In this document: positions 49,078 to 61,312 of the stretch, piece after piece
Position numbering within the stretch: position 1 is the stretch's first letter
How the letters are laid out: the number at the start of each line of letters is the position of its first letter
Origin: Sipunculus nudus
Lineage: Eukaryota; Annelida; Sipuncula; Golfingiida; Sipunculidae
DNA length: 64,000 nucleotides
Assembly: GCA_026874595.1 (NCBI GenBank)
Contig: CM049314.1
Span: forward strand, 37,493,229-37,557,228
Direction of reading: 5' to 3'
The notes under the pieces: generated by a model
What the model was told of the DNA's origin: nothing
Databases searched by the model: none
Seen by the model: only the letters and a program-made list of their open reading frames with translations
Position numbers and translations under genes: made by a program

Positions 49078-49079
<2 letters not shown>

Positions 49080-49094
49080 TATTATTGATAATTC

Positions 49095-49409
49095 TTAAAG
49101 TTTATGCAGAACAGGGTCTATGTGATCAAAGGCCTCGCAAGGGTATTTGCGAGCAAAAACCTTTCGCAAATCTAGCTCTCGCAGACTGATTTCAGATATG
49201 ATCAAAACTTTCGCAAACTGACTAAAAGGCGCAGGCACTCGTAAATTTGCGAATATCAAAAACCTCTCGCAGCGGCCCTCGAAGCCTCTTTTGCCCAATT
49301 CATGCACGGAAGAGAAACGAGACAAGGTAAATGCTTTACTTTTTAATGCCAGCTCAAGCATTAACTGTTTAATATCAGTATATACTCTTTGAATATAAAT
49401 AACATTCAT
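49095..49409 (-). repeat. Degenerate TTTGCGA-motif repeat
   Basis: On the minus strand the motif TTTGCGA (often followed by AAGTTTTGATCA) recurs about six times within 200 bp, producing a 104-codon open frame without recognisable domains. It looks like decayed short-unit repeat rather than a gene. Confidence 0.35.
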
Positions 49410-50924
49410 TAATATGCATATATGTGTATGTATGTATGTTTATATACCAATAATATTAGATACTTATACTATATAGTTATGAAATAAATATAAATATATT
49501 TTTGCACTTCATTTATATGTTTCTATTTCATTATATTTTCATAACATATAAAACATATAATATATTATATATTTAATATGGCTTTACACTTAACATGTTT
49601 TCCTTCTCTTACGAATTCCGCATCCTCAGTGCATATACAATTTGAATATCTAAATAGAGAATATTCAAATACATATATATAGTAAGATTAAAATGTACAT
49701 TTTATGAAAAATATCTAACACTTAGTGCTTAGACATAAACTGTTCTAATCTTAAATGAAAATTAATGAATCTGATTTAAGTCTCAGAACTGAGTTTCCAT
49801 TTCAATTACATTAATGTATATAGTACGTTTATGAAATAATATATATTATACATAAATCACATATCACCATCCCCTATATTCTTGAATCGGTGTTTTCGGT
49901 TCTCTCGGTGTTTAGCTGCTTGATTTGTTGGAGAATTTTAATTTATAATGGAAAATAAAAGTACAAAATTTAAATGTTTCAATGACCATTTGAATCTACA
50001 GCGGAAATTCACGAGCAAAAACTTTGAATGATTTATTATAATATGACCATAATGATCAGCACTTCATTCTTTTTGCGTATCAAAACATTTCTTGAATACC
50101 AATAAGTCATCCAACAGACATGCGAATTCCCTGGGACGGTATCTTGATCTATAGTATGTCAGACCTACTTAAAAATTCCATACTAAATCCATAAAGACGG
50201 ATCAGTGGCTTTCACTTTGAGCTAGCTGTTACTAATCCAAACCCATTTAGATGTCTAAATTTATAACAGAAACATTGTTTTTACTTAAAAGATCAGTTTT
50301 AGGCACATTAACAAAATATCGAAAAATATCGATATCGAATCGATATATCGAAAATATCGCGCAGACCTACTATTTTACATATGTTATATTATGCACCTTT
50401 TAGGTACAAACGTGAAGATCATTAGATCATTTGCATATGTTTAATTTAATGGTTAATAGTACAGATGAGAGTTGTCGGGGATATATTTTTATGAGGAGTA
50501 CTAAATAACACCGAGCAAATATTTTTTATATGAGAAGAAAAATAAACTATATTTTTATTACATGCATTAAACTATTCATTTAGGCTAACTTTTCAGTTAT
50601 ATCAATTAAAAACCATACAAACTTAACACTTTTAAATCAACACATACACGCGATTCACATTTAAATAGTTATCTCAACTGTGCCAGCCCTTGTTCCACAG
50701 GTCGTTCCCGGATCTAATGTATATCCCCATGCATCAACCAATACCACGCTGGTGTAAAGCACTCACTTCATCAGGTGTTACATAAACCCAAAGGCCTGGT
50801 TTCAACAGGTGCACATGTACTTTAACTGCGAGGGGGGGGGGGTATACAGGTTCTGGGGTGCAGGGAATAAGGGCGGGGGGGGGGGGGGTATCTTAACACC
50901 ATGCATAGCACCGGTAAACGAGTG
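49410..50924. other. No gene seen
   Basis: AT-rich DNA with TATCGATA-type short palindromes (~50320-50360) and G-tracts near 50828 and 50872-50889. Confidence 0.4.
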
Positions 50925-51090
50925 GGCATTGAGTGCTAGTTATATCTTCGTAACTCTAGTTACAGTATATAGGCAAAACATGCCATTCGTTTAGCACCAT
51001 GATTTTCACGTGTGCATTGAGTGCTAGTTATATCTTCATACGTAACTCTAGTTACAGTATATAGGCGAAAAATGTCATTCGTTTAGCAAA
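50925..51090. repeat. 88-bp tandem duplication
   Basis: GCATTGAGTGCTAGTTATAT begins at 50926 and again at 51014. Both copies contain 'gtaactctagttacagtatatagg' and 'cattcgtttagca', with a 4-bp insertion in the second. Confidence 0.85.
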
Positions 51091-51115
51091 TATTTCCCTG
51101 ATTTTCCCGGTCGAG

Positions 51116-51177
51116 TTTTTTTTTTTTTTTTTTTTGGGGGGGGGGGGTCCTTCATCATCTACCCCCCCCCCCCCCCC
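51116..51177. repeat. Homopolymer cluster T20-G12-C16
   Basis: T-run 51116-51135, G-run 51136-51147, C-run 51162-51177. Lengths may be unreliable in the assembly. The G and C runs could pair into a hairpin or form a G-quadruplex. Confidence 0.9.
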
Positions 51178-52106
51178 ATATCCCTTTGAGGGGCCTGCAT
51201 GGGATAGATGAATCTTAAACAAAGGTCAATTGGGGCGTCACATGACAAGCTAAGATAACTTTCCGAGTGGTCAGATTGACTGTTAACTACTTAAGTCATT
51301 AACTAATCCCCATTGAAGGGTATAAACCATGTTTTACAAATAAACAGGCACCATATCCGAAAAATACTTATATCATTAAATGACAATAATCATTGAAAAA
51401 TTTCGTAAATGATATATAGACGACAACCAGATTATAATATGATAAGCTTGACATACACTTTAGAACATGTTTATTAAACTGTCCATGAGTACAAGCGATA
51501 TATACTATGGTCGGCTTCATATTCTCCGGGCTGAAATTTCGCGATTTCCAATTTTTCAGTCTTTCTCGAGGGTTCGAATTTCCCGAAAATTTATTACACA
51601 AAATATTTAATATGTCGGCAAATTCTTTACAATTAAAAAAGGACCTAGTGACACAGAACTTGTATGAACATTCATTTTCATTATTGGCAGAAAATGTAAT
51701 AATGTAAAAGTAAGTAGAAATATTTATAATATCAATCGTTTTCTTACGGTAAAAAATAAATTGATATTAAAAACATCAACATTTTGTCTTCCGATTCCAC
51801 AAGCAAAGTAGATTTGTATGAGATTCACCTGTGTATTTGGAGATTCATATTCACGATGGTTTTATTTTCGCGATTATTTCCCTTTCGCGAATATTGCGAA
51901 TTTGAAACCCTTGCGAACAAAAAGGCAACCACAGTGCCATTTCTCATATATTCCTCCGTGTTTGGGATGAATGCCTTTCTGAGCGCCATCTGTCGGGAAT
52001 AACATGAACTACGTAAGAAAGCGTGATATAATGCTGGTTTATGATAATCGCCTTAGGTTGTTTAAAAGGGTTTTATATAAATACATACACACAGACAGAC
52101 ATATAT
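51178..52106. other. No gene seen
   Basis: AT-rich, with no ORF carrying a recognisable domain. Confidence 0.4.
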
Positions 52107-52123
52107 ATTATTATTACTATTAT

Positions 52124-52180
<57 letters not shown>
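52107..52180. repeat. (TTA)n then (TA)n microsatellite
   Basis: Short ATT repeats followed by about 26 TA repeats. Confidence 0.95.
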
Positions 52181-52182
<2 letters not shown>

Positions 52183-52377
52183 CCAGATAGATCACTTCAG
52201 TAAGAAAATGTTTAACATGGGCAAAACCAAAAATACAGAAAAAAAACTATGGAGATTTAGTTATGCTGCACCAGAGCTGTGGAACAAATTATTTCATGAT
52301 TATTTTCATATAAGAAATGAACATAGTGAAGCACTTTTTAGCATTCTTTAGGTGAAAGAGTGCTCTATAATCATGAT

Positions 52378-52401
52378 TTAATAATAATAATAATAATAAT
52401 A

Positions 52402-52471
<70 letters not shown>
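52378..52471. repeat. Palindromic (TAA)n-(TTA)n microsatellite
   Basis: About 60 bp of AAT/TAA units switch to about 30 bp of ATT/TTA units at ~52440, making a self-complementary trinucleotide hairpin. Confidence 0.9.
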
Positions 52472-52473
<2 letters not shown>

Positions 52474-53270
52474 ATACCTCAGGTCAGACACTACTGCAAT
52501 GGCGACAGGCTTAATTCAGTTTATTGGACGAATAAAACAAACTTGCAACAAAAAGAGAGTCACGCAAATTCTAATCGATTCTTCAATGGCATATTCCCGG
52601 GGTCCGTTACAACAGAATATTCAAGTCACGAATAAATCTCTATGAACAAAAGAGAGAAAGTTAAAATTGGCTTCAGTAAAACGGAAAACTCGAGGTCAGG
52701 ACCGAACGGACTTACATGAAACAAACTAAGTGACGAACAAGCTGTATAAACTGTATAACGAACTTGAGTGACGGCGTTCAGGTCCAAGTTTCCCCAGTGG
52801 TTTGATTTTTATGAAACCCAGATCACAATTACCAGCTAATTAACACTGCACACAGGAAAGGACAGGTTTTTACACCCAGGCCATAGCCGAGTGGTTTTGT
52901 CACCGCTGTTAACTCCCCGTCATGGTTGAGTGCTTGAGTATTTGATTGTTTATATCAATTACACTACTCAGGATACAGCATATTCCTTATCAATGATCAT
53001 TAAAGGAAAACAGTCGTATCATATTAATCTAAACAAAGTCAATAAAGGCCACAAACTGTATAAACAATGGGCAGAATCTGCAACAAATTCATTCCGTATA
53101 TAGTGAATCTTAACATGATCAGCAAGACCTGCAATTACGATAGTTCAACCGCCGCAAAGCAATCTTGCACGTCCATATATCTTGGGTAGCTTTCTATTAC
53201 TGAAGACTGGTTTCGCCATTTACAATCACGATACGTAGAAAATAACTCAAACCACTATAATGAGATGATT
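52472..53270. other. No gene seen
   Basis: Non-coding DNA between microsatellites and the satellite remnant. Confidence 0.4.
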
Positions 53271-53820
53271 TTTACCTAAAGCCGATGCACTGATGGACAA
53301 CACGCAAAAAAAAAAAAGATTGTAGGTGTGTATCTGGTGCTGTATGCAAGATAAAGCAATCCAAAATCTATGGACTTGCAACAGTAGATGATGATATACT
53401 TACACTGAGATAAATGTATCTCATGGACACGTGATTGGAGGTGGCGCCACCAGTCTTGTTCTGGAACGAATCTGTTCAAGTTTGACAAACAAGCAAACTT
53501 TCAGGCCGATCTGCCAAGCCACTCCTGAGATGAAGGCAGTAATTTATTCTACGAAAACGTGAAAGTAGGTTGCGCCACCAGCTCTGTATAAGACAAAGCT
53601 ATCGAAGATGGATGAACGTGCAAAATATCAGGTTGTTACGACCATCCACTCCCGGGATATGCGTGATTTTATAAAAAAAAGCAAACACGCGGATGGACCC
53701 CACATGGAACTCGATGCAAATGGCGGCACCATTCTCAATTACGAAATCAAGGTATCCGAGATCTATGGACGGGTACAATTTCAGTCCAGTTCATCCAATT
53801 AACTAACTCTGAGATATGTG
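53271..53820. repeat. Diverged remnant of D-type satellite units
   Basis: Two degraded units resemble element D. They carry GGTGGCGCCACCAGTCTTG (53440-53458), 'tctacgaaaacgtgaaagtagg' (~53546), 'gcgccaccag' (~53572), 'atggatgaacgtgcaaaat' and 'gagatatgtg'. No terminal hairpins remain. Confidence 0.6.
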
Positions 53821-53859
53821 TTATTATAAAAAAAGACGCACCGCGTAAAAAGGAATGTA

Positions 53860-54480
53860 GGTCGGTCTCATGGTGTCTCACGGTTCAGCTACGGCAAGCC
53901 AGAACGTGGCAGTGTCGAGAATTAACGTGATGAAGCCCGCTTTCTCGTGACGTTAATAGCACGTTCCTCCGACGGTATTTGACGTTCATGCCACGGTTAT
54001 AACCACGTTCTCCTAAGGTAAAACGTGGCTTACCGTTGAAGAACGTGGATGGGCCCCGTTCTTTCCAGTGATCTCCACGTTTTCACTACGGTACTGCTAC
54101 TGCTATCTACGTTCCCCTACGGCAGTGTCACGGCAGCGTCACGGTAACCATGGTCAGTTACGTTTTTCCTACGGTATAATATGGAAATGGACCACGTTCT
54201 GGGGTGACAAAAGGATTAACAGTGACCCAGCTCCCAGTGTCTGAAACGCCAAATAAGTTATATCCAGGTGCCATGGGGTGCACATTTCTGTGTCAGGGAC
54301 CACATTCTGTCTTGTTCGTTTTGGACATTTCAAAGACCCCACACGACCATTCACGTCATTCACGTCCCCCTTTCGGTGTCCTACAGTAAAGGTCACTTCC
54401 TACCAAGTCCTCCCACGACCTTCAAGAACGTGGTGAACCGTAGCCAGAACTTGGCTAGTGAGACCTTTGGGCTTTAGGCC
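53860..54480. other. ACGT/ACGG-dense region, GC-richer, no gene
   Basis: Over ~300 bp (53880-54190) the cores ACGTT/ACGTG and ACGG alternate every 10-40 bp, as in ACGTTCCTCCGACGGTAT, ACGTTCCCCTACGGCAG and ACGTTTTTCCTACGGTAT, and sparser copies continue to ~54500. It reads like a degraded short tandem repeat with consensus ACGTTCnCCTACGGTA. It contains several RCGTG cores. No coding potential was recognised. Confidence 0.5.
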
Positions 54481-55843
54481 CCAGTTCACGTGTAAAAATT
54501 TAACTATTCCAGGTTCAGAAATATCCTTCCAGGGGTCTCAGCCGAGCTCTCTGGAACCCGCGCGAAAACACAGAAAGTATCAATATAGAAATATAAAATT
54601 GTGACTGCTACCTACTCAAATATCATGAATCTTAAGCCAGCATTTATTTTGTTAGAACAGAGAGTTCTGTTTTGCAATGTTCATTCAAAGAAATTTGTAT
54701 TTGCTTCAATCGTCATTAACTCTTTTCCCTTGGACTGTATACAGCAAGTATCAATAGGAGATATGTTAGCAACCCTATACCCAGTGTCTCTTCTTGTAAT
54801 ACCACAAAGAACCTCCAGTGTTGGGGCTGAGGGTAGTTTGCTGCTTGTCATGTCAGTCCACTAAACCAGCATTCAAGCTTCGCAGTTACCTCTGAGATGC
54901 CACAAAATTGCTCCCAGCTGTAAAGTACAGGGCATACTTGCTACACTGGTTCAAGCATTTTCCCTTGATTATTACGTGGCAGCATATTTAGAAATACTCA
55001 AATGAAAATACAAATACAGAGTTATTGGCAGCGTTGAATTTAGCCTAAATGCATATGCAAATGCACTTGTATATCATTCCTTCCCTGATAGGCTGCTCAG
55101 GCAAATCATCAACACTAAATGCACGTGTCGTTCATGTTACAAGTATTATACTAGTTATTTAAGCAGCATACAGAATCTGCATAGCGTATAGAAATGTGTC
55201 CATATATACTTGCGCTCTAGAAATAAGGAACTACATATCATATATATGTGTGTGTGTAATCGATCATGAAGTGCAACGTTTGTCTCTTCTTTTTTTTAAA
55301 TCCGTATGCGTAAGTGGATAGCAGGAATAAATTTATGCGTGATAAAATGAAGTAACATGTTTCACGATTAGTTATGAGGTCTGGTATACTTTTGGCGACT
55401 TTTATCTAAAAGTCAGCTTGGCCCAAAACGATTTTTAGTCAACATAACCTTCATAGAAACACATGAAATGCTTACTTCAGAATTGTGACGAACAAGAATA
55501 ATTATCAAGTCAAAGAAATTTCAAATCACGTATGCAGAGTAAAATAAAAAGGTACTTCTGAATATAAAATGAGAGATACGCGGATAAAAATAAAATTAAC
55601 CGGGGAAAGAAATGTAATTTGAAGCTCAAAATTCTTTCTTAATCACGTACGGATCGATAAGACTACACAGGCGTTAATACCTGTATGTGTATGGATCTAT
55701 TTCCATGCATGTTGTTTATGGTCCATAAAGATTAGTAAAATCTAGCTAGCAGTAAAAAAAAATGGTTATTGCATGTATTGCTCTTTTGAAGCTCTGTTAA
55801 GAACAACTGTTATGTCGCGACAGGTCCAAGGTTCACTTGAGCG
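54481..55843. other. Upstream flank of beta-lactamase-like gene
   Basis: AT-rich non-coding DNA. A short open frame at 54601-54864 has no recognisable domain. Confidence 0.4.
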
Positions 55844-55849
55844 TATATA
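55844..55849 (+). promoter_or_regulatory. Possible TATA box
   Basis: TATATA lies 47 bp before the ATG at 55896, leaving room for a transcription start near 55874 and a very short 5' UTR. Such hexamers are common in this AT-rich DNA, so position is the only support. Confidence 0.3.
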
Positions 55850-55895
55850 CTTAGTTTGACGGATTATTTCACGTTAAATCACTTCAAGCAAAAAG

Positions 55896-58800
55896 ATGGC
55901 CGGATATGTGTTATTATGTTGCTTTATTTTGTTTGGAACCTCAGTGGCAGATATTAAAACAACAACAGATACTGATACCTCCATCCTGAATGGCATCCGT
56001 CAGTTTGTTGAGCACACCATGGCGTGTAGAAAAATACCCGGTCTGACGCTCAGCGTGGTCCGATGGAACACTATACTGTAATGGCGTAAGGTTTCGGTCA
56101 GCGTGACGTCACCCACCCCCAAGACGATCCTCGGGCAAACGTCACCAGTAAGACACGGTTCATGATCGGATCTCTATCGAAGGCTGTTACAACGACATTG
56201 TTGGCAAAAATCATCGGTGATCTGAAAGGCTCCAACAGGTATGTGGTAGGGTTGAAAAGGGGTACCTGAGTATTCGAGTCTGGCTAATACTTACCGAGTA
56301 TTCAGGTCTAAATTTTGGACTCGAGTACTTGAGTGTATACCTGCATATCTGAATATTACTGCAAACAAGCAGACAGTCTGTATTAAATGATCACCTAGAG
56401 CTTTAAAATTGTGCTCGCCAATTTATAAATTTTATTTCCATTTATCTTATTTAATTATATCTCATTTGGAAGGGACTTTTTAAAGCTATATGATTTGAAA
56501 TGGATTTCAACACTATCAACGTCTATTCTTTCATTACATGGAAGTTTTCAAAGCCGTCAAAAGTCAAATTCATAAATATATTTTATCGATAAACACTGTT
56601 GCCATGTTAACGAGTACATGAATCCCTGTGGGGTAATGCCTTGAGTTAAATATGTTGTACCAGTTTCAGCCATTGTATGTTGCTGGAAGGGGTACAACGT
56701 ATAGTGGGGATGATTGGGATAGTTGCGGATGGTTATCCTTCATAGAAAGCTTTAAATGAAAGGGGCCAAATGACCTATCTGACCTTTATAAACTAAAAGT
56801 AATCCCTTGGAGCTTTTAAAGAAATGGGCCAGAAAACACAGGCTACTTTTTTTTATATATCACATGTTTATTATATGTGGGAGCCCGCCAAAATAATCAA
56901 AACAAATTCAACAAGGGCACCTGGTAGCAAGTCAAAAAACGACAGTTTTGTAGATGGCGTTTCGCAAAACGTAACCTATCTACCTCCGCATATATGCAAC
57001 CTACCACCTTATAATTATATAGGTTACATTTTCCCCCCTTTCTAACATTTTTGTGTTTACAACATGTTGTTGATAAACAAGTTCAGAATCCGGCCTTCAC
57101 GATTTCAGGCGTTATATAATCTATTCACAACCAAAATTCCCTCAGATCATTAATTTATACACAGAGGAAGCCGGAAATCACATAAATTCTTTTTTCAAAA
57201 GGTAGGTGAATGGGCAGCTTTAAATATCACAATTTGTTAAAATGCATTTGCACTACACTCATTAAAAGTTTAACGCAAGAGGTCTGAGCAAAAATATGAG
57301 TTATAATTTCGTCTAACTAATTTATTTCCTCAAAGATATTTAGTCGATACCCAGGAGTTATAATGATCGCTTTGTATTTGCAACTGATTCCAGAGGGTGC
57401 CCCTATCGACGGGTCCCCGATGTGAGACTGATGGTTGTTTCTATGTGACACTTTTCATGGGTCGCAATAAAGCCTTTCCGCCTGTCTGCGACAGGAAAAC
57501 ACGTGCATGGAAAGGCATTTTTCATTTTCTATCAATCCGTTAGAAAGGTGAACACAGGCTTTTTCCACATCAGTAGCTGATAAGTAGTAACAAACATGAC
57601 ACAAAAATAAAATATTTTACAGGTTGTGCTCCACCGACTCGCTATATTTACCTATAATTTCTTATACATTCCCGCATTTAAACCCTCTTCTCCTACAATT
57701 TCTTTTTTTTAACTGCACAATCGTGTTTCTGATATAACTATATGGAAAACATTAAAAGTTCTTTTTACATGCGAGTGTGCATGCAGGATGGCATGTAAGA
57801 TGCAGAATTTGGTTTACACTTGCGAAGTATGACTGAAAGCTTGATATGATGATAGGATCCATCTTTTATGGAAAAGCAATTTTTTATCTGCGGAAAAAGG
57901 CAAACCTGTATCTATGCCTTTCCGTTAGAAATTTGAACATTTCGAAGTATAACGACTTCTGCTTTTCATAAAGAACAATATTCTTTTTTTAATCAAACAT
58001 TTTTAAAGTATTATTTACTGTCGATATGGCTGACTCTTAGAGTCAACAGCTCAACAGCCGGTTATGCATACCTTCTGTATCCGACGTTCCGGTTATTTCT
58101 AGACTGTTACCCCGCGTTATTACGGTCCCGCTGCTCTCAGCCAATCATAGAGACGAGGGCACAACGCCATCTTCAGGACTCCAAGGTCAGGAGTTGTATT
58201 TTGGATTACTGAAGATGGCGTTGTACCCCCGTCACTATAATTGGCTGAGAACAGAGGGGCCATAATAGCGCGGGGGTACCAATCTATGCTTATTTCAAGA
58301 ATACTCGTTTGTTCCTGTTTCAGTACATTACATCTGATCATGCATGTGAACGTTCAGTTTTCTTTTGTTTGGTTCGACCTACATATATTTGCTTAAGAGT
58401 TTGAGTAATAATACAAATGTTGTCCGTTATCCATACATTAGTCTTGAATAAACCTTGTTTAACACTTTAGGTTTTCGCCAGAAATAACATAGGATACACC
58501 GGTTCGCAGTATTCTTGGAGATGAATTCCGTTTATTTGATGACGTCAGAACTGAACATAAGACAGTAAAGGACCTGCTGACCCACCGTCTCGGTTATCCA
58601 ATATACGACATGCCTTTATTTTTAGGAATTGACACTCCATACTAGACGAGAATATTGCGGGTAACGTTTATTTATTATTACATAACGCTTTCTATGTTGT
58701 CTTATTTAACGATATCATACTTTTTTATTAATGCATGATAATTACACACAGATAAGCTTGTATTTATCTTTTTTTACAGGAGAATATTTACCATGAAGCC

Positions 58801-60556
58801 AGTATTTGGGTTTCGTGACCGTTTTTACTATAACAATCACATGTATACGCTTGCTGGTTATGTGGCAGAAGTACTCGGAGGCGACACCTATGAAAACCTT
58901 TTGGAAAAGCATTTGTTCCGGCCTCTGGGTATGAATGACAGTGGCATCAGTGACAGGGACATGATGTATACAGATGAGTTTGCTTTACCGCATGTACTAA
59001 ACAGGAATAAGTCTGGGTTCATCCAACTTGACCCACTTACTTTGGGGTAAGTTAAATTAAACCAAGAAGAACAATTTGCGTATCAATTAAAATTGAAAGT
59101 TTTAGTTTAAGAATGATGCACCTTGAAATTTTAGGTTAATCAAAATATTCGGATTGCAAATTTCACTCATTCAACTTCAGTAATTATGGCAATGTCATTC
59201 CTATCTAATTTGCTTTAAATCTGGTATAGTCGTATGCGGGGAAAAAAGTTTGTTCTGGAATTTCACGTAAATATAACTGTCCATTCGAAAAAGATTAACA
59301 ACACCAAATGATACCTTACATTACTGTACAGGATTCTCCCGGTCGAGCCAGCAGGAGCCTCGTACAGCACTGCTGACGACATGAGCAGCTGGATGATGAT
59401 GCTGGTGGCTGAGAGCAGGTGGAAGGAGGAGCAGCTGTTGACTAGAACACAGCTGCAGGAGACATGGAAACCCATTGTGTCGATTTTAAGTTCATTATTT
59501 TGAGTGTATAGGTAGTTTACATGGGGTACGTGAAGCTCTGTCTTACTTTGCTTTAATTAACGTTTGACAAGCAGATATCCTGCCTTGAAAAAGTTATTTT
59601 AGTCACGTGCCCTCTACACTTGTCGGTTTGAAACGTATTTCAGATATTAAATTTCTTTCTTGGAATATGCACGCCAGCACAATTACCTCTAGAATAATCT
59701 GACTTTACAGTGAGTTAAACAATAACATTATTATTTCAGGTCAGAGACGGTAAGAGCATGGCGGATTAATTTCTGGCTACACCAGTCTTATCAGCATAAC
59801 ACCTGATATGGGAATAGGTGTGTTTTCTTCCGTCAATAGTGCATGGAGTCCAGATGCAGATATCATAAACTTCCTAGTTTACTCTTATGTGACCGACCAT
59901 CTCCTTGGAAATGAACCGTGGCTTAATCTTACTACAGCATGCGCCTACCCAGAACCTTGGGAGCCAGCTGAGCGAACAAACTCTACCGAGAGTGAGCAGA
60001 ATCTTAATCTACTGGTTAGAAACCTAGATGGAATACTTGACTTCAACGGGGATAAGTCACAGAGTGACAAAAACAAAAAGCTGAATCCGTCAGGTAGCCA
60101 GGACAACGATGCTCCAATAAGACAGAGGGATGGCATAACCAGTACATGGGCATGAACGGACACCTCATGTTTGGTAACATCACAATCACGCACAACCCTA
60201 CAACAGACGACCTGAGGTTGGTCGCTGGTCGGTTTGGGATGGGAGTGCTCGAAAAGGTAGCGGACCAAGTAGAGACCTTCAACTGTCACTTATATGGACC
60301 AGCCTGGTATATTCAGGGCGCAACACAGGATCCACTTAAATTTCCACTCGGTTTCAACAAATTTGTTGATGGGAAATTTCAAGAGCTAATCGCTACAGGC
60401 TGCGAGCAACACGCCCCTCCTGTGTTCGTCCGAGAGCGTAAATGGACTGACGTAAATCGTCCAACGTCAGGGTCAACGATAATGACATCTTATACTCTGA
60501 ACTTAATACAGTTAGCAGCCAGTCTCCTGCTGTTTAAATATATCTATATAAACTAG
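55896..60556 (+). pseudogene. Secreted serine beta-lactamase-like gene, five exons, with lesions
   Basis: Exon 1 (55896-56238) encodes a signal peptide (hydrophobic VLLCCFILFGTSVA), 'IRQFVEHTMACRKIPGLTLSV' and the nucleophile motif S-L-S-K in MIGSLSKAV (Ser 56171-56173, Lys 56180-56182). Exon 2 (58471-58660): VRSILGDEFRLFDD, LLTHRLGYP. Exon 3 (58780-59046): FYYNNHMYTLAGYVAEVLGG, with the Y-x-N catalytic motif. Exon 4 (59332 to ~59500): ILPVEPAGASYSTADDMSSW. Exon 5 (~59740-60556): HGGLISGYTSL (the H/K-x-G motif), then a C-terminal domain ending in a hydrophobic tail. This is the class C beta-lactamase/penicillin-binding fold found in LACTB-like and other secreted invertebrate proteins; the substrate is unknown. 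Splice phases 1-2 and 3-4 fit. Lesions: frameshift ~56070, TAA 56087-56089, TAG 58490-58492 where Trp is expected, frameshift ~58640, TAA 59751-59753, frameshift ~60110-60140. Pseudogene is likely, unless these are assembly errors. Confidence 0.85.
58106..58280. repeat. MITE-like foldback in beta-lactamase intron 1
   Basis: The arms 58106-58182 and 58203-58280 are inverted repeats, ~80% complementary over 77 bp with a ~20-nt loop. Outer ends read GTTACCCCGCG and CGGGGGTACC; shared inner segments include CTCAGCCAAT and ACAACGCCATCTTCAG. No exact target duplication was identified. It lies about 190 bp upstream of exon 2. Confidence 0.75.
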
Positions 60557-61094
60557 CATATTATCCGTTCTTTGGACCAGTCTCCGCGTATTCGTCTTTG
60601 AAGGGTTTACCATTTTCCGACTTACATCGAACCCAACAGAGTTTTCCATGTACCGAGTTCTACATACACTGGCATAGGTTTAGATAGATGGTGCAGTGAT
60701 AGACCCTTCAAGAAATAATGTCAAATTCCTCAGGAGATATTGGGAAAATATGGAAAATTACATTCCTTGGGACACAACATCGAGTGTTTGAGAGGAGTTG
60801 TGAGTTCCAAAAAAGAACAGTTGGATGCCACTAATACGATAAATGCAGTTTTATATTTCAATTAAATCAACGATAAAATCATTTAATCAATGTTATATGT
60901 ATCCGAGAACAGTAAAAATATATGACTTTTAAAGGCTACAAAATTTTATTCCCACACTGTGACCTACTACCGATAAAACATTTTATCAATAATCTTATGA
61001 ACAGGTAAAAGGAGCATGGGGGCGGGAAGGGGGGGGGTTACAGTGTGATATCACTTACGATGTCATAACACTTTGACTTCCTTGTCTTTATGGC
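60557..61094. other. No gene seen; G-tract
   Basis: 3' flank of the beta-lactamase-like gene, with a G-rich tract at ~61017-61038. Confidence 0.4.
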
Positions 61095-61312
61095 CTATTA
61101 AAGCTTTTCTCAGTCCCATATAGGCTGCAGAAGTCTATTCGTTCTATAATTGCCTTTTCCCTATGACCAATACCCGTTAACTTCTGTAGGGCGTGGGAAT
61201 GGATCCTTGTGCTACTAGTCTTATAGCGAGGAAGGCAGTCAAAACGGGACGTTAACCAACAACCTCGCGGTCGTAGGGCCAGCGCCCTAACCATATTGCC
61301 ACTACGCTCCAT
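61095..61312 (-). mobile_element. tRNA-derived SINE
   Basis: Read on the minus strand from ~61310, the head is tRNA-like: TGGCAATATGGTTAGGGCGC (A-box-like), CTGGCCCTACGACCGCGAGG (anticodon-arm-like) and GGTTAACGTCCC (decayed B box, 8 of 11 to GGTTCGANTCC). It continues into ~130 bp of tRNA-unrelated body. A 74-codon ORF here is incidental. The tail and target duplications were not resolved. Confidence 0.55.

Noticed and set aside
49095-49409. 104-codon minus-strand ORF
   Set aside because: Built from a recurring TTTGCGA motif, with no domain.
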